NCBI GenBank assembly: GCA_023399375.1
Contig: JAEWPX010000159.1
Location: 1 to 64,000, forward strand
Length of the DNA: 64,000 bases
Reading direction: 5' to 3'
Source of the DNA: Pseudomonadota bacterium
Lineage (GTDB): Bacteria; Desulfobacterota; Desulfovibrionia; Desulfovibrionales; Desulfovibrionaceae
Below the pieces are notes generated by a model that saw only the letters and a program-made list of their open reading frames with translations, was not told the origin of the DNA and ran no database searches. Positions 1 through 9,552 of this stretch are shown here, piece after piece (the stretch's first letter is position 1; every line of letters starts with the position of its first letter). A program made the translations under genes and the position numbers.

Positions 1-114
<114 letters not shown>

Positions 115-138
115 CCCTTCCCCCTTCTTCCCTCCCGC

Positions 139-3100
139 TTAGCGCCGCATGTCGCGGGCGATGGGGCATTGGGATTTGGCCGGGGCGTGGAGGGTCAGGC
201 GCAGGTCGTGGTCCAGGCCGAGCGTGGTGGTTTCGTTGAGAAAGAGCGAGGGGGAGCCGTCGAAGACGTCGAGGTCCTTGGTCCGCTCCAGGTGGTAGAG
301 CTCGCCCCAGCTCGTGGCGTAGAGGGCGTCCACGCTGGTCGTGCGCCGCTCCTCGCGCGGGGCGAGCAGGTTGGCCAGGCACAGGGCCGCGGTGATGCGC
401 TCCCGGGAAAGCCCCAGGGAAAGGGGCGGGGCGAAGGTGTCCTTGACCGGAAAGGTCTGGTGCACGGCTTCGAGCACGGCGGCCACGTCGGGCAGGGTCA
501 GGGGCGCGGGCAGGGTCGCGGCCATGAGGTGCATGCCCGGGTGGTAGATTTCATTGGCCACGAGCCAGGCGCAAAGGCGGGGCAGGGAGGCGTCCTGGCG
601 TACGGTTTCGCGCCGGCGCGCCTTGCGGTCCGCGCCGGCGGGCTCGGCGCGCACCACGAAGCCTTTTTCGCGCGGCGCGATCTCCTCGTAGGCGAATTCC
701 AGCGAGGCGAACAGTTCGCGACCCGGGCGCACGAACGGCATGCGCATGATTTTGCCCACCTTGCGGCCGAAGCTCGCGGCAATGCGCCGCGAGAGCATGG
801 TCTGGTCGCGCTCGGTCAGGCCGCCGCCGCTGGCCAGCTCCTTGCTGCGGTCCTTCAGGCGTTCGTAGGCGCGCAGGAAATAGGTGGCGATGGATTCGCC
901 GAGCGCCTGGACCTGGGCGAAGCCGTCCTCGTCGGATGGGCTCTCGCGTTTGGGAGGCGGCGGACAGGCGCCGCCTGCCGGCGGGGCGTAAGGGAAATAG
1001 TGGTCGAGCAGCGTCTCGCCCGAGCGACTGACATATTCCTCGCAGGGATCGAAGCCGGTTTTTTGTAAAAACGCCTGGCGCAGCAGTTCCACCGCCCCGG
1101 CCCGGCCGCTCTCCTGGTAATGGCGCGTGACCTCGCGAAAGAGCAGGGCGTAGGGGTCGCAGCGCCACAGTCCGCCCTGGTTGGAGAAGATATGCGCCTT
1201 GAGCGTGTCGCAAAGCGGCGGCGGTTCGCCGGGATGGGCGGCATATTTTTCCAGCAGTCCGAACTTGATGATGGACTTGAAGGGGCTGGTTAAGGATTTG
1301 ACGATCATCCACAGCGACGCCCCGAAGTACTCGTCCCCGGCGATGGGCTGCAGGCAGCCGAAATCCAGACAGTCGGCCGCGGTTTCGGGCGCGACGCGGG
1401 CCATGGCCGCAAGCGCCTTGGCGTAGCCTTCCTGGGCGATGCCGGGCGCGACGCACCACCAGGCGGGCTTTTTGCCGCCGACGACCAGGGCCGTGCGGTA
1501 GAATTCCTCCTTGAGGAGCCTGCCCTGGGCCGAACCGTAGCCTTCGTCCTCGGAGTAGCCGAAGACGTTGTCGCGCACGTCCTGCACGCTCATGCAGAAA
1601 AAATGGATTTCAAGCCCGGCCTCGCGCATGGCGGAACGGCTGGCGGCCTCGAGCTTGGCGGCGAAGGCCTCCTTGCCGGGATGGCGTTCCCAGCCGGGGC
1701 GCAGGCAGACCCAGACGTCGAGGTCGGATTCCGCGCCCTGGGCCACGGTGCCCACGCTGCCGATGGTGTACACTGCTTCCACGGGCAGGGGATCTTGCGC
1801 CGCGTCGGCCAGGGCGGCCATGGGCCGACCGAAGTGGCGTTCGAGCAGCCGCAGGGTCGGCAGGTCCGGGTGAAAACCCGCCACACGGCCGGCCGGCGCG
1901 GGGGAGGGCACGCCCGTGGCGTCGCGGGAGAAGCCGGCCTCGATCAGCCCGGGGAGCATGTCCAGGAAGGCCGCGCCCGTTTCGCCGAGCCTCCTGCGCG
2001 CCCAGGCCGCGCGCCGCTTGTTGCCCGCCAGCATGGCGCGGCGGCGGCGGGCCACGTCGCGGGAAAAGAGCGCCGCGTCCAGGCAGGCGGCAATGAGCCT
2101 GGGGCCGCCGCCCGCGGTCAGGGCCGGGGGCAGAGGCCGTGTGGTGGCGGCGTCGGCCAGGGCCATGGCATCGTCCTTGGCCATAGCGCCGAGGATGTCC
2201 GGCTCGTCGGTTGCGCCGCTGAAGCGCGCGCCGGCGAAGTAGCAGCCTTCGGTGCGTACGCCCGCAAGCTGCGCCTGGGGAAAGACGGCCATTTCGAACA
2301 GGCAGTCGGAAAAAAGCGCACCCCGCACGGAGAGGTCGTGGAAGACGGCGCGCACGAGGCTCACCGCCCGCAACCGGCAGGATGAAAGCGCGACCCCGGA
2401 CATGGCCGCGCCGAAAAAGTCGCTTTCCGCCATCTCGACGCCCGTGAAGGCGACGTCCTCGCCCCGGGCGGATTCGAAGCCGCAGCCGCGCAGCTCGCAG
2501 GCTTCGAAGCGCACGTTTTGCAACACCGCCTCGCCGAAGCGGCAGTTGGCGAAGCGGCAGCCGTGAAAGGTCACGCGCGTGAGCCGCGACGCCTCGAACG
2601 CGACGTCCGTGAACTGGCACTCCGAAAACGTCACGTCCGCAAACGACGCCTGGGACAACTCCACGGCCCGCAGCACGCAGCGCGTGGCCGCTACGCCGGC
2701 CACGGTCGCGCCTTCGAGTTTCGTCCAGAGGATCTGGCGTTTGTGCAGTTCCCCGCCCTGGGCCAGTTCCCGGCGCAGGGCCTCGTCGCCGTTTCCCTGC
2801 CCGTTGCCGCCGGTCCCGGGCGTGGCGACGAGGTTCCTGACGCGTTTCCACAGGCCCTTTTGCTCTTGGCTTTCCCCGGCCGGGCCCGGCAGGGGAGCGC
2901 GGCGTGGAAAGGGGCGCGAGGCGGCCCGGGAGCGCAGGGCAAGGTCTTCGGCCATGGCCCGGACCAGTTCGGGCGTGGCAGCCGGGGTCCGGGCCACGGC
3001 CTTGGCGGCGATTTTCATGGTGTGCGGCGCGGCCGAGGCCAGCACGGCGTAGACCGCATCGAGTGCGAGCCTGCGCGGTAGCGGCGGCAGGCCGCGCAGG

Positions 3101-4029
3101 GCCTGGCCAAAAGCGGACAGGGACAGACCGGCCAGGAAAGGAGCCAGGGCTTCGGCGCGTTCGGGATCGGCGGCCAGGAGGCCCGCCGCCACCGTGCCCG
3201 CGCGGGCTTCGTCGCAGCCGCGCAGGGCGGCCAGGGCCGCCGCCGCCAGGGACGGTTCCTGCGCGCCGCACAGCGCTTCGACCGGCGACGCGACCGTGTC
3301 CGCCGTAAGCCCCGGGGTCTCGGCCAGGGCGCGGCACACGGTTTCGGCCGAAATTTCGTCGAGTTCGCCCAGGCGCGCGGCGAGCTGCTCGATCAGCGTG
3401 GGTTCGCGCAGCCGGCCGATGACCCGGGCCATGTACCGCGTCTGCTCGGCAGACAGGTCCATCTGGAGCAACCGGCGCAGCCACATGCCGAGCCGGCCGC
3501 GCACCAGGGCGTTGCGCACGGGCAGGGCCGGGTATTCATGGCGATTGGCGAGCAGGTCGAGGAGGATGAGCAGTTCGTCGGGCGTGCGCTCGACGATGTC
3601 GGCCAGGACCGCAAGGCCCCAGGCGGCGGTCTTCGGCCGCGACGACCGAGGGCGGCGGAAAAAGGCGTTGATGAAAAGGAGCTTTTCCTCGTCCCCGATG
3701 CAGCCGAGCAGGGTCAGGGCCTGATCCTCGGGCATTTTTTCCAGGTGGATGACCGAGAGCACCTCGCCCTCGACGCCGAGGCGGAACAGCAGTCCGAAGG
3801 CCTGGCGGGCGAAGCCTTCGTCGCCGGCCTCGAGCAGGGCGGCGAGGAGAAAGGCCAGCTCCGAGGCTTCGCCGGCCGTGGCCGGGTCGTCCACCGCGCC
3901 CCGGTCGATGAAGGCGAGCGTCTGCCTGGCCAGAGGCACGAGCGGCGTCAGGTCGGACCCTGGCGGCTGAGACAGGCCCGTGCGCAGGGTCCGCATGATG
4001 GCCCGGGCCGGCGAACTCCGCCGTTTCAT
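139..4029 (-). CDS. Class I adenylate cyclase with HEAT-like and pentapeptide-repeat regions
   Basis: Predicted to make cAMP from ATP in the cytoplasm. The C-terminal half carries the class I cyclase nucleotidyltransferase signature, GSVGTVAQGAESDLDVWVC, with the paired aspartates expected to bind metal. The first ~430 residues are alanine/leucine-rich helical repeats resembling HEAT repeats. About 170 residues in the middle (nt 2210-2715) are pentapeptide-like repeats with a regular A/C-x-F/L pattern. The ATG at 4029 is chosen (about 1,296 aa). An upstream in-frame ATG at 4107 adds 26 Arg/Ala-rich residues, but its AAAGGA sits directly against the start codon. In E. coli CyaA the catalytic domain is N-terminal, so this arrangement differs. 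The cyclase call is firm; the role of the repeats is unknown. Confidence 0.83.
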   Translation of the reverse strand: MKRRSSPARAIMRTLRTGLSQPPGSDLTPLVPLARQTLAFIDRGAVDDPATAGEASELAFLLAALLEAGDEGFARQAFGLLFRLGVEGEVLSVIHLEKMPEDQALTLLGCIGDEEKLLFINAFFRRPRSSRPKTAAWGLAVLADIVERTPDELLILLDLLANRHEYPALPVRNALVRGRLGMWLRRLLQMDLSAEQTRYMARVIGRLREPTLIEQLAARLGELDEISAETVCRALAETPGLTADTVASPVEALCGAQEPSLAAAALAALRGCDEARAGTVAAGLLAADPERAEALAPFLAGLSLSAFGQALRGLPPLPRRLALDAVYAVLASAAPHTMKIAAKAVARTPAATPELVRAMAEDLALRSRAASRPFPRRAPLPGPAGESQEQKGLWKRVRNLVATPGTGGNGQGNGDEALRRELAQGGELHKRQILWTKLEGATVAGVAATRCVLRAVELSQASFADVTFSECQFTDVAFEASRLTRVTFHGCRFANCRFGEAVLQNVRFEACELRGCGFESARGEDVAFTGVEMAESDFFGAAMSGVALSSCRLRAVSLVRAVFHDLSVRGALFSDCLFEMAVFPQAQLAGVRTEGCYFAGARFSGATDEPDILGAMAKDDAMALADAATTRPLPPALTAGGGPRLIAACLDAALFSRDVARRRRAMLAGNKRRAAWARRRLGETGAAFLDMLPGLIEAGFSRDATGVPSPAPAGRVAGFHPDLPTLRLLERHFGRPMAALADAAQDPLPVEAVYTIGSVGTVAQGAESDLDVWVCLRPGWERHPGKEAFAAKLEAASRSAMREAGLEIHFFCMSVQDVRDNVFGYSEDEGYGSAQGRLLKEEFYRTALVVGGKKPAWWCVAPGIAQEGYAKALAAMARVAPETAADCLDFGCLQPIAGDEYFGASLWMIVKSLTSPFKSIIKFGLLEKYAAHPGEPPPLCDTLKAHIFSNQGGLWRCDPYALLFREVTRHYQESGRAGAVELLRQAFLQKTGFDPCEEYVSRSGETLLDHYFPYAPPAGGACPPPPKRESPSDEDGFAQVQALGESIATYFLRAYERLKDRSKELASGGGLTERDQTMLSRRIAASFGRKVGKIMRMPFVRPGRELFASLEFAYEEIAPREKGFVVRAEPAGADRKARRRETVRQDASLPRLCAWLVANEIYHPGMHLMAATLPAPLTLPDVAAVLEAVHQTFPVKDTFAPPLSLGLSRERITAALCLANLLAPREERRTTSVDALYATSWGELYHLERTKDLDVFDGSPSLFLNETTTLGLDHDLRLTLHAPAKSQCPIARDMRR

Positions 4030-4158
4030 GACCGACCCCGGAAAACGGCGCGCGCCGCGAAGGGTGCCTCGGGAAAACGCGGAGACGGCACGCGGCGCGG
4101 GCCACATTCCTTTGAAAATACGCAGGAACCGGGAAAGGAGCGCGGCGCGGTGCGGGCG

Positions 4159-5445
4159 TCAGGACCGGGGCGCGGCGTCGACATAGTAGGCGACCTGCTT
4201 GCCGGGGTTCAGATACTGGAGGACTTCCGGGGTCAGTTCCGCCGGTTTGAGGGCCTTGCCCACGGTCAGCTCCGTTTCGATGCACAGGTCGATGATCAGC
4301 GCTTCGCGCCTGGGGATGTCCGGGTGGTAGACCTTGACGCTCGGGCGCATGGAATCGCGCATGTTCGCCGAGACCACGAGACCCTGCATGCCGTTGGACA
4401 GTGCGACCAGCGATCCCGGCGGATAGACGCCGAGCTTGCGGATGAACATGGTCACGGTCTTGGCGTCGAAAAGCGCCCGGCGTTTGTAGAGCGCCTTCAT
4501 GGCTTCGTGCGGCGTGGGCGTCTCGGCCCCTTCCTTGGGATTGAGGAAGCGGTCGTAGAGGTTGGTCACGGCGGCGATGCGTCCGCCCAGGGAAATGGCC
4601 TCGCCCTTGAGGTGGGCGGGAAAGCCCGTGCCGTCCGCGTACTCGTGGTGCTGCAACACGAGCTGCAGGGCCGCCGGCGGAAAGCCCGGCACGGCGGAGA
4701 GCATGCGCGCCCCGGTCTTGGGGTGCTCCATGTAGTATTCCTTGAGCACCTTGTTCATGGTCACGAGGTTGCCCTTGGTGAAGCGCTGGATGGGCACGCG
4801 GCTCTTGCCGACGTCGTGGAAAAGCGCCCCCATGCCGACTTCCTCGATGTCGCTCTTGCCAAGCCCCATTTCCTTGGCCAGCATCATGGCAAGCACGGCC
4901 ACGTTGAGCGCGTGGTAGTGCCTGGCTTCCTCGCGCATCTTGGCGGTCATGACGCTCACGAGCACGTCGAGGTCGGACAGGAAGGTCTCGGCCATGGGGC
5001 CGACCACTTCGCCGGCCGCCTCCAGCACCTCGGGGCTCGGCGAGGACACTTTTTTGATGGCCTCGACCACCTGTCCCATGGCCTTTTCGTAGCGGCGCTC
5101 GCAGGCGGCGAAGCGTTCCAGGCGGTCCTTGTTGCGCTCGATGGTTTCGCGCTTGAGCGAGGAGAGTTCGGCCGAGACCGGGGTGCGGGCCGTGCTCCAG
5201 GGGCCTTTCTGGCGCTTGCCGGCCATGCCGTCGATCTCTTCCAGGGAGATGGGCAGGCGGTCGGATTTCTCCGGCAGGCACAGCACGTGGGACAGCCCCA
5301 GCGCGACGACCTTGGCCACGTCGGCGTCGTTTTTGAGCTTGAATCCCTTGGCGGGGAAGGAGTGGCTCACTCCCGGCTCGTCGATGCGGATGAAAAGCCC
5401 CGGACAGAGCTGTTCCACCAATATGGGGTATTCGTCGATCTGCAT
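4159..5445 (-). CDS. HD-GYP domain c-di-GMP phosphodiesterase
   Basis: Predicted 428-aa cytoplasmic phosphodiesterase that hydrolyses cyclic di-GMP. The N-terminal ~130 residues look like the DUF3391 domain often found ahead of HD-GYP domains. The catalytic part contains the HD pair in GALFHDVGKSRVP, then HHEYADGTGFP, where the usual GYP is GFP, and an LGGRIAAVTNLYD helix. A Tyr-to-Phe change in this motif is conservative. The start at 5445 has a short AAGG upstream. It lies just upstream of the adenylate cyclase on the same strand, so two second-messenger enzymes are neighbours. No receiver or membrane sensor domain is visible. Confidence 0.85.
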   Translation of the reverse strand: MQIDEYPILVEQLCPGLFIRIDEPGVSHSFPAKGFKLKNDADVAKVVALGLSHVLCLPEKSDRLPISLEEIDGMAGKRQKGPWSTARTPVSAELSSLKRETIERNKDRLERFAACERRYEKAMGQVVEAIKKVSSPSPEVLEAAGEVVGPMAETFLSDLDVLVSVMTAKMREEARHYHALNVAVLAMMLAKEMGLGKSDIEEVGMGALFHDVGKSRVPIQRFTKGNLVTMNKVLKEYYMEHPKTGARMLSAVPGFPPAALQLVLQHHEYADGTGFPAHLKGEAISLGGRIAAVTNLYDRFLNPKEGAETPTPHEAMKALYKRRALFDAKTVTMFIRKLGVYPPGSLVALSNGMQGLVVSANMRDSMRPSVKVYHPDIPRREALIIDLCIETELTVGKALKPAELTPEVLQYLNPGKQVAYYVDAAPRS

Positions 5446-5643
5446 GGGGGCCTTATCCCGGGCTTGCCGCGCGAGGGGCGCGCCGCAGGGGACGGCGGGC
5501 CTTGCGACGGCAGCAGGCAGTATAGGCGTGGGGAAAAAAACCTGTCAACACGCGCCTGGAGCCGGAAGTCTCCGCTTTCTTGCGCCGCCGTCTTGCCCAA
5601 AGCCCGGCTCATGGCTATTGTCCATCCTACAAGACGGTATTCC

Positions 5644-6435
5644 ATGGCGCCACCTGACGCGACACAGCGCAATTCTCCCCCGGGAGCCAAGCCCGTCAAG
5701 GGCGTTTTCTCCACGGACGCTCAGCATTTTCTCGGCAGGCACTTCTCTAGCCGCGTCTCCCAGCGGATCTTCGTCTATGCCGAAGAGCAGGAAGACGGCC
5801 GCATCGCCGTGTGGCGCTTAAGCCGCAATTTCATTCCCACCGGAAACAAGCGGCTGTTGCGCAAGGAAAAACTCCTCAGCGAATACCTGCCCGAGCCGGC
5901 CATCTACATCAACAAAGTCGTGCCGCTCATGCGCCGCCTCGACGAGACCGTGGCCGCAGCGGACAAGCATCGCGAGCGCAAGGAGCTTTTCGCCGCCGAA
6001 TTCGAATACAAAAACGCGCTGGTCCTGGACGCGGACCATGTAAAGGCGACGTTCGGCCTGGGACTGACCTACCTCGAGCGCCAGGAAAAGCAGAACGCGG
6101 ATATCGTCTTTCGCAAGATCATGCGCATCGAGGCGGCGTTCACGCCGGAACACAAACACCTGTTTAACGACTTCGGCATGCAGATGCGAAAGCTCGGCAT
6201 GTACGACGAAGCCATGCGCTATTATGCGCGCGCCTACCGCCTCTGTCACACCGACGAACATCTCCTCTACAACATCGCCAGAACCCAGTATGAAAAGGGC
6301 CGGATGAAAAGCGCGCGGACGATGCTGACTCATGCATTGCGTCTCAATGCGGAATTTCCCGAAGGAAAGGCTTTCATGGTCTACCTGGAATCCCGCTTGC
6401 GCGGCGAGGAAACGCCTGGCCTGCCGCTCGAGTAG
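5644..6435 (+). CDS. Tetratricopeptide-repeat protein
   Basis: A 263-aa soluble protein with TPR-like helical repeats in its second half. Motifs such as KATFGLGLTYLERQEKQNAD, MYDEAMRYYARAYRL and HLLYNIARTQYEKGRMKSA show the alternating small and aromatic positions of TPRs. The N-terminal ~90 residues, basic and rich in Arg/Ser, are not recognised. TPRs bind protein partners, so a scaffold role is inferred. An in-frame ATG at 5611 is an alternative start; neither has a strong ribosome binding site. It diverges from the HD-GYP gene across a 198-bp gap that must hold both promoters. Confidence 0.75.
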   Translation: MAPPDATQRNSPPGAKPVKGVFSTDAQHFLGRHFSSRVSQRIFVYAEEQEDGRIAVWRLSRNFIPTGNKRLLRKEKLLSEYLPEPAIYINKVVPLMRRLDETVAAADKHRERKELFAAEFEYKNALVLDADHVKATFGLGLTYLERQEKQNADIVFRKIMRIEAAFTPEHKHLFNDFGMQMRKLGMYDEAMRYYARAYRLCHTDEHLLYNIARTQYEKGRMKSARTMLTHALRLNAEFPEGKAFMVYLESRLRGEETPGLPLE

Positions 6436-6635
6436 CATTTGTTGCGGGCATGTCACGATGGCCGTTCCACGCGTGACCCCGCGCGTATTTGTCTGCTTCT
6501 TCTCCCGGATGTCCCCGGTATCGCTGCTATTTGACAAGCGGCGTTTCCCGGTGAAAAAAGACGCCGCGCCCTTTGTTTCCCTCGGGCCGCGTTTCGGTGG
6601 ATTGCCCTTTCGGGCGCAAGCCAAGGAGTCGCTGC

Positions 6636-8420
6636 ATGGCCAGTCTCAAAGTCGGTGTGAAGCTGTTCGCTTCCGTGTGCGTCACGGCGCTCGTCACGGT
6701 GTGCATCGCCGTTTTGGGCTACCAGAGCCTGCGCGACACGAGCGCGGCCGTGTCCGAGGTGGTCGCCACGGTGCTGCCGCGGGTGGCGGGGCTCGGCATG
6801 GTCAAGGAAGGGTTGCTTGCCGCGCAGTCGGCCGAGCGCACTATCCTGGTGCCGGAACTGGCTAATTCCAAGGAATTCGACCGGCAGCGGGAAAGCCTGG
6901 AAAAGGGCCTGGCCCTGGTGGACCAGGGGCGCGCCATGGTGGACGGGCATTTCACCTCCGACGAGGAGGCCGGGCAGTGGCAGAAATTCAACGCCGCCCT
7001 GGCGGACTGGCGCAAGACCAACGCCAAGGTCGTGGAGCTCGTGGGCCAGAACAAGCGCAGCAACGCCCTGACGCTCTCCATCGGCACCTCCATGCTCTCC
7101 CTGCGCACGGCTGCCACCGCCCTCAACTTTTTGTTGGAACAAAGCCGCGTCCAGGCGGACGCCCTGGCGCACACCGCCCGGGAGCAGGCCGATAGGCGGG
7201 GACTTATCCTCATCGCCGCCGCCGTAGCCTGCCTCATCGTCTCTCTGGCCCTTGGCACGGCCGTGACCCTTTCCGTCGTGCGGCCCCTGCGCAAGGGCGT
7301 GGCCTTCGCCCGCGCCGTGGCCGGCGGCGATATGCAGGCGCGCCTCGACGTCAAGGGACGCGACGAGCTTGGCGAACTGGCTGATGCGCTGCGGAAAATG
7401 CTCGAGGCGCTCAAGGAATACATCCAGGCCGCGGAAAACCGCGGCACGCAGTGCGCCGCCGAGGCGCAAAAGGCCCGCGAGGCTCAGGCCGCGGCCGAAG
7501 AGCACCGCCAGGCCGCGGAAACCGCCCGCCAGGATGGCATGCTCCATGCCGCCACGCGCCTGACCGCCGTGGTCGACGCCCTGACCGGGGCCACCGAAGA
7601 CCTGGCCGCCCGGGCCGAGCAGGCCACGCGCGGCGCGGCCGAGCAGTCGGCGCGGCTTTCGGAGACCGTGACCTCCATGGGCGAGATGAGCGCCACGGTC
7701 CTTGACGTGGCCCAAAACGCGGCCACGGCTTCGGATACGGCCGCCGCCGCCAGGGAGCAGGCCGTGGCCGGGTCGGACGTGGTGCGCCGGGCCGTCGCCG
7801 GCATCGGCCAGGCGCGCGACAAGGCCCTGCGCCTCACCGACGACATGGCCGAACTGGGCCGTCAGGCCGAGGGCATCGGCCGTATTCTCGGCGTCATCTC
7901 CGACATCGCCGACCAGACGAACCTGCTTGCGCTCAATGCCGCCATCGAGGCGGCGCGCGCCGGCGAGGCCGGACGCGGCTTCGCGGTCGTAGCCGACGAG
8001 GTCAGAAAGCTCGCCGAAAAAACCATGGCCGCGACCTCGGAAGTCGGCAAGGCCATCCGCGACGTCCAGGACGGCACGCAAAAGACCGTCTCCGGCGTGC
8101 GCGAGGCCGTGACCGTCATCGAATCCGCCACCGGGCTCGCCGACGAGTCGGGCAAGGCCCTGGCCACCATCGTGTCGCTGATTGAGACGGCGTCCGACCA
8201 GGTCCGCTCCATCGCCGCCGCTTCCCAGCAGCAGTCCGCCGCGGCCGAGACCATCGAACGCTCCATCGCCGATGTGAACCGGGTGTCCGAGGACACCGCT
8301 CAGGCCATGGAACGTTCGACGCAGACCGTGGAAGGGCTGGCCGAGCAGGCCCGGGAACTCGGCGCGCTCATCGAGGAGCTCGGCGGGTCGTGCAAGGCGG
8401 CTTGCCTGCCTGACGCGTGA
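6636..8420 (+). CDS. Methyl-accepting chemotaxis protein
   Basis: A 594-aa chemoreceptor. An N-terminal membrane segment (about residues 8-29) is followed by a ~160-residue periplasmic helical region, a second membrane segment, a HAMP domain beginning near [13 protein letters not shown], a coiled coil and the conserved signalling hairpin ([18 protein letters not shown], then [18 protein letters not shown]). The sensor region resembles a four-helix bundle; its ligand is unknown. The start at 6636 is chosen for AAGGAG seven bases upstream; an upstream in-frame start at 6573 lacks one. No C-terminal CheR-docking pentapeptide is visible. No other chemotaxis gene is adjacent. Confidence 0.92.
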   Translation: MASLKVGVKLFASVCVTALVTVCIAVLGYQSLRDTSAAVSEVVATVLPRVAGLGMVKEGLLAAQSAERTILVPELANSKEFDRQRESLEKGLALVDQGRAMVDGHFTSDEEAGQWQKFNAALADWRKTNAKVVELVGQNKRSNALTLSIGTSMLSLRTAATALNFLLEQSRVQADALAHTAREQADRRGLILIAAAVACLIVSLALGTAVTLSVVRPLRKGVAFARAVAGGDMQARLDVKGRDELGELADALRKMLEALKEYIQAAENRGTQCAAEAQKAREAQAAAEEHRQAAETARQDGMLHAATRLTAVVDALTGATEDLAARAEQATRGAAEQSARLSETVTSMGEMSATVLDVAQNAATASDTAAAAREQAVAGSDVVRRAVAGIGQARDKALRLTDDMAELGRQAEGIGRILGVISDIADQTNLLALNAAIEAARAGEAGRGFAVVADEVRKLAEKTMAATSEVGKAIRDVQDGTQKTVSGVREAVTVIESATGLADESGKALATIVSLIETASDQVRSIAAASQQQSAAAETIERSIADVNRVSEDTAQAMERSTQTVEGLAEQARELGALIEELGGSCKAACLPDA

Positions 8421-8459
8421 CGCGCCATGCGGCCTGCTGCGGTCTTTTTTCAGGGTATC

Positions 8460-8488
8460 TTGACCACGAACCCCGAAGCGTCTAAACT
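8460..8488 (+). promoter_or_regulatory. Candidate sigma-70 promoter for ilvE
   Basis: TTGACC (8460-8465) and TAAACT (8483-8488) are separated by 17 bases, close to the -35/-10 consensus. The pair ends 92 bases before the ilvE start. No operator or attenuator was recognised in the leader. Confidence 0.55.
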
Positions 8489-8580
8489 GCCACGTTTACG
8501 TTCCAACTATCGTGCAAATGCGATACAACACCGCTTCCGGGATGGGTCCGGCCGCGGCCATACGCAACGGGGGAAGGAAG

Positions 8581-9504
8581 ATGGGGTTACGTACTGACTT
8601 TATCTGGATGGATGGCACGCTTACGCCCTGGGATCAGGCCAATGTGCACGTCCTGACCCACGGCCTGCATTACGGGTACGCCGTGTTCGAGGGCATCCGG
8701 GCGTACGAGTGCGTCGACGGCTCCTCGGCGGTCTTCCGCCTCGAGGAACATGTGGACCGGCTTTTCGGTTCCGCCAAGATTTTGGGCCTCACCATCCCCT
8801 TCACGCCGGAACAGGTCGTAACCGCCTGCGTGGAAACGCTTGTCGCCAACAAGATGCGCGCCGGCTACATCCGGCCGCTGGTATACGTGGGCTCCGGCTC
8901 CATGGGCGTCAACCCCGCCGACAACCCCATTCGCGTGGCCATCGCCGTGTGGCCGTGGGGGGCCTACCTCGGCGCGGAAGCGCTGGAAAAAGGCATCAAC
9001 ATCCGCACCTCAAGCTACACCCGTTTTCACGTCAATTCGATGATGAGCAAAGCCAAATCGGCCGGCAATTACGTCAACTCCGTGCTGGCCAAGACCGAGG
9101 CCCTGGCCGACGGCTACGACGAGGCCATGATGCTCGACGCTTCGGGCTATGTGGCCGAAGGTTCGGGCGAAAACATCTACATCGTCAAAAACGGCGTGAT
9201 CAAGACGCCGCCCCTGACCACGGTGCTCGCCGGCATCACCCGCAACAGCGTCATCGCCTTGGCCAAGGAAATGGGCTACGAGGTGATCGAGCAGTTCTTC
9301 GCCCGCGACGAGGTCTACGTGGCCGACGAGGCGTTTTTCACGGGCACGGCCGCCGAGCTGACCCCGATCCGCGCCCTTGACCGCCGCGTCATCGGCGAAG
9401 GGCATGCCGGGCCGGTGGCCAAGGCGCTCCAGAAGGCCTTCTTCAAGGTCGTCAAGGGCGAAAATCCGAAATACGCCGGCTGGCTGCACCGCTACAGCCT
9501 GTAA
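8581..9504 (+). CDS. ilvE: Branched-chain amino acid aminotransferase
   Basis: A 307-aa fold-type IV PLP enzyme that interconverts branched-chain 2-oxo acids and valine, leucine and isoleucine with glutamate. Family markers are HGLHYGYAVFEGIRAYE near the N-terminus, the substrate-loop region SYTRFHVNSMMSKAKSAGNY, in which a lysine should carry PLP, EGSGENIYIV, and FFTGTAAELTPI near the C-terminus. Length matches the family. The start at 8581 follows a purine-rich GGGGGAAGGAAG; the longer frame from 8512 has no comparable site. It sits directly upstream of dnaX, separated by a strong GC hairpin, and is probably its own unit. Confidence 0.94.
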   Translation: MGLRTDFIWMDGTLTPWDQANVHVLTHGLHYGYAVFEGIRAYECVDGSSAVFRLEEHVDRLFGSAKILGLTIPFTPEQVVTACVETLVANKMRAGYIRPLVYVGSGSMGVNPADNPIRVAIAVWPWGAYLGAEALEKGINIRTSSYTRFHVNSMMSKAKSAGNYVNSVLAKTEALADGYDEAMMLDASGYVAEGSGENIYIVKNGVIKTPPLTTVLAGITRNSVIALAKEMGYEVIEQFFARDEVYVADEAFFTGTAAELTPIRALDRRVIGEGHAGPVAKALQKAFFKVVKGENPKYAGWLHRYSL

Positions 9505-9510
9505 CACGCC

Positions 9511-9544
9511 CCGGGCGGCCCCTTCGGCCGGAGGGGCCGCCCGG
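9511..9544 (+). terminator. GC-rich hairpin between ilvE and dnaX
   Basis: A perfect 12-bp stem, CCGGGCGGCCCC pairing with GGGGCCGCCCGG, encloses a 10-base loop seven bases after the ilvE stop. No T run follows, so it could be a terminator of the GC-only kind or an mRNA 3'-end stabiliser. Confidence 0.55.
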
Positions 9545-9552
9545 ATACCCGC

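Noticed and set aside
3538..5643. Plus-strand frame running into the TPR gene
   Set aside because: Only the part after about 5611 has protein-like composition; the rest is antisense to the cyclase and HD-GYP genes.
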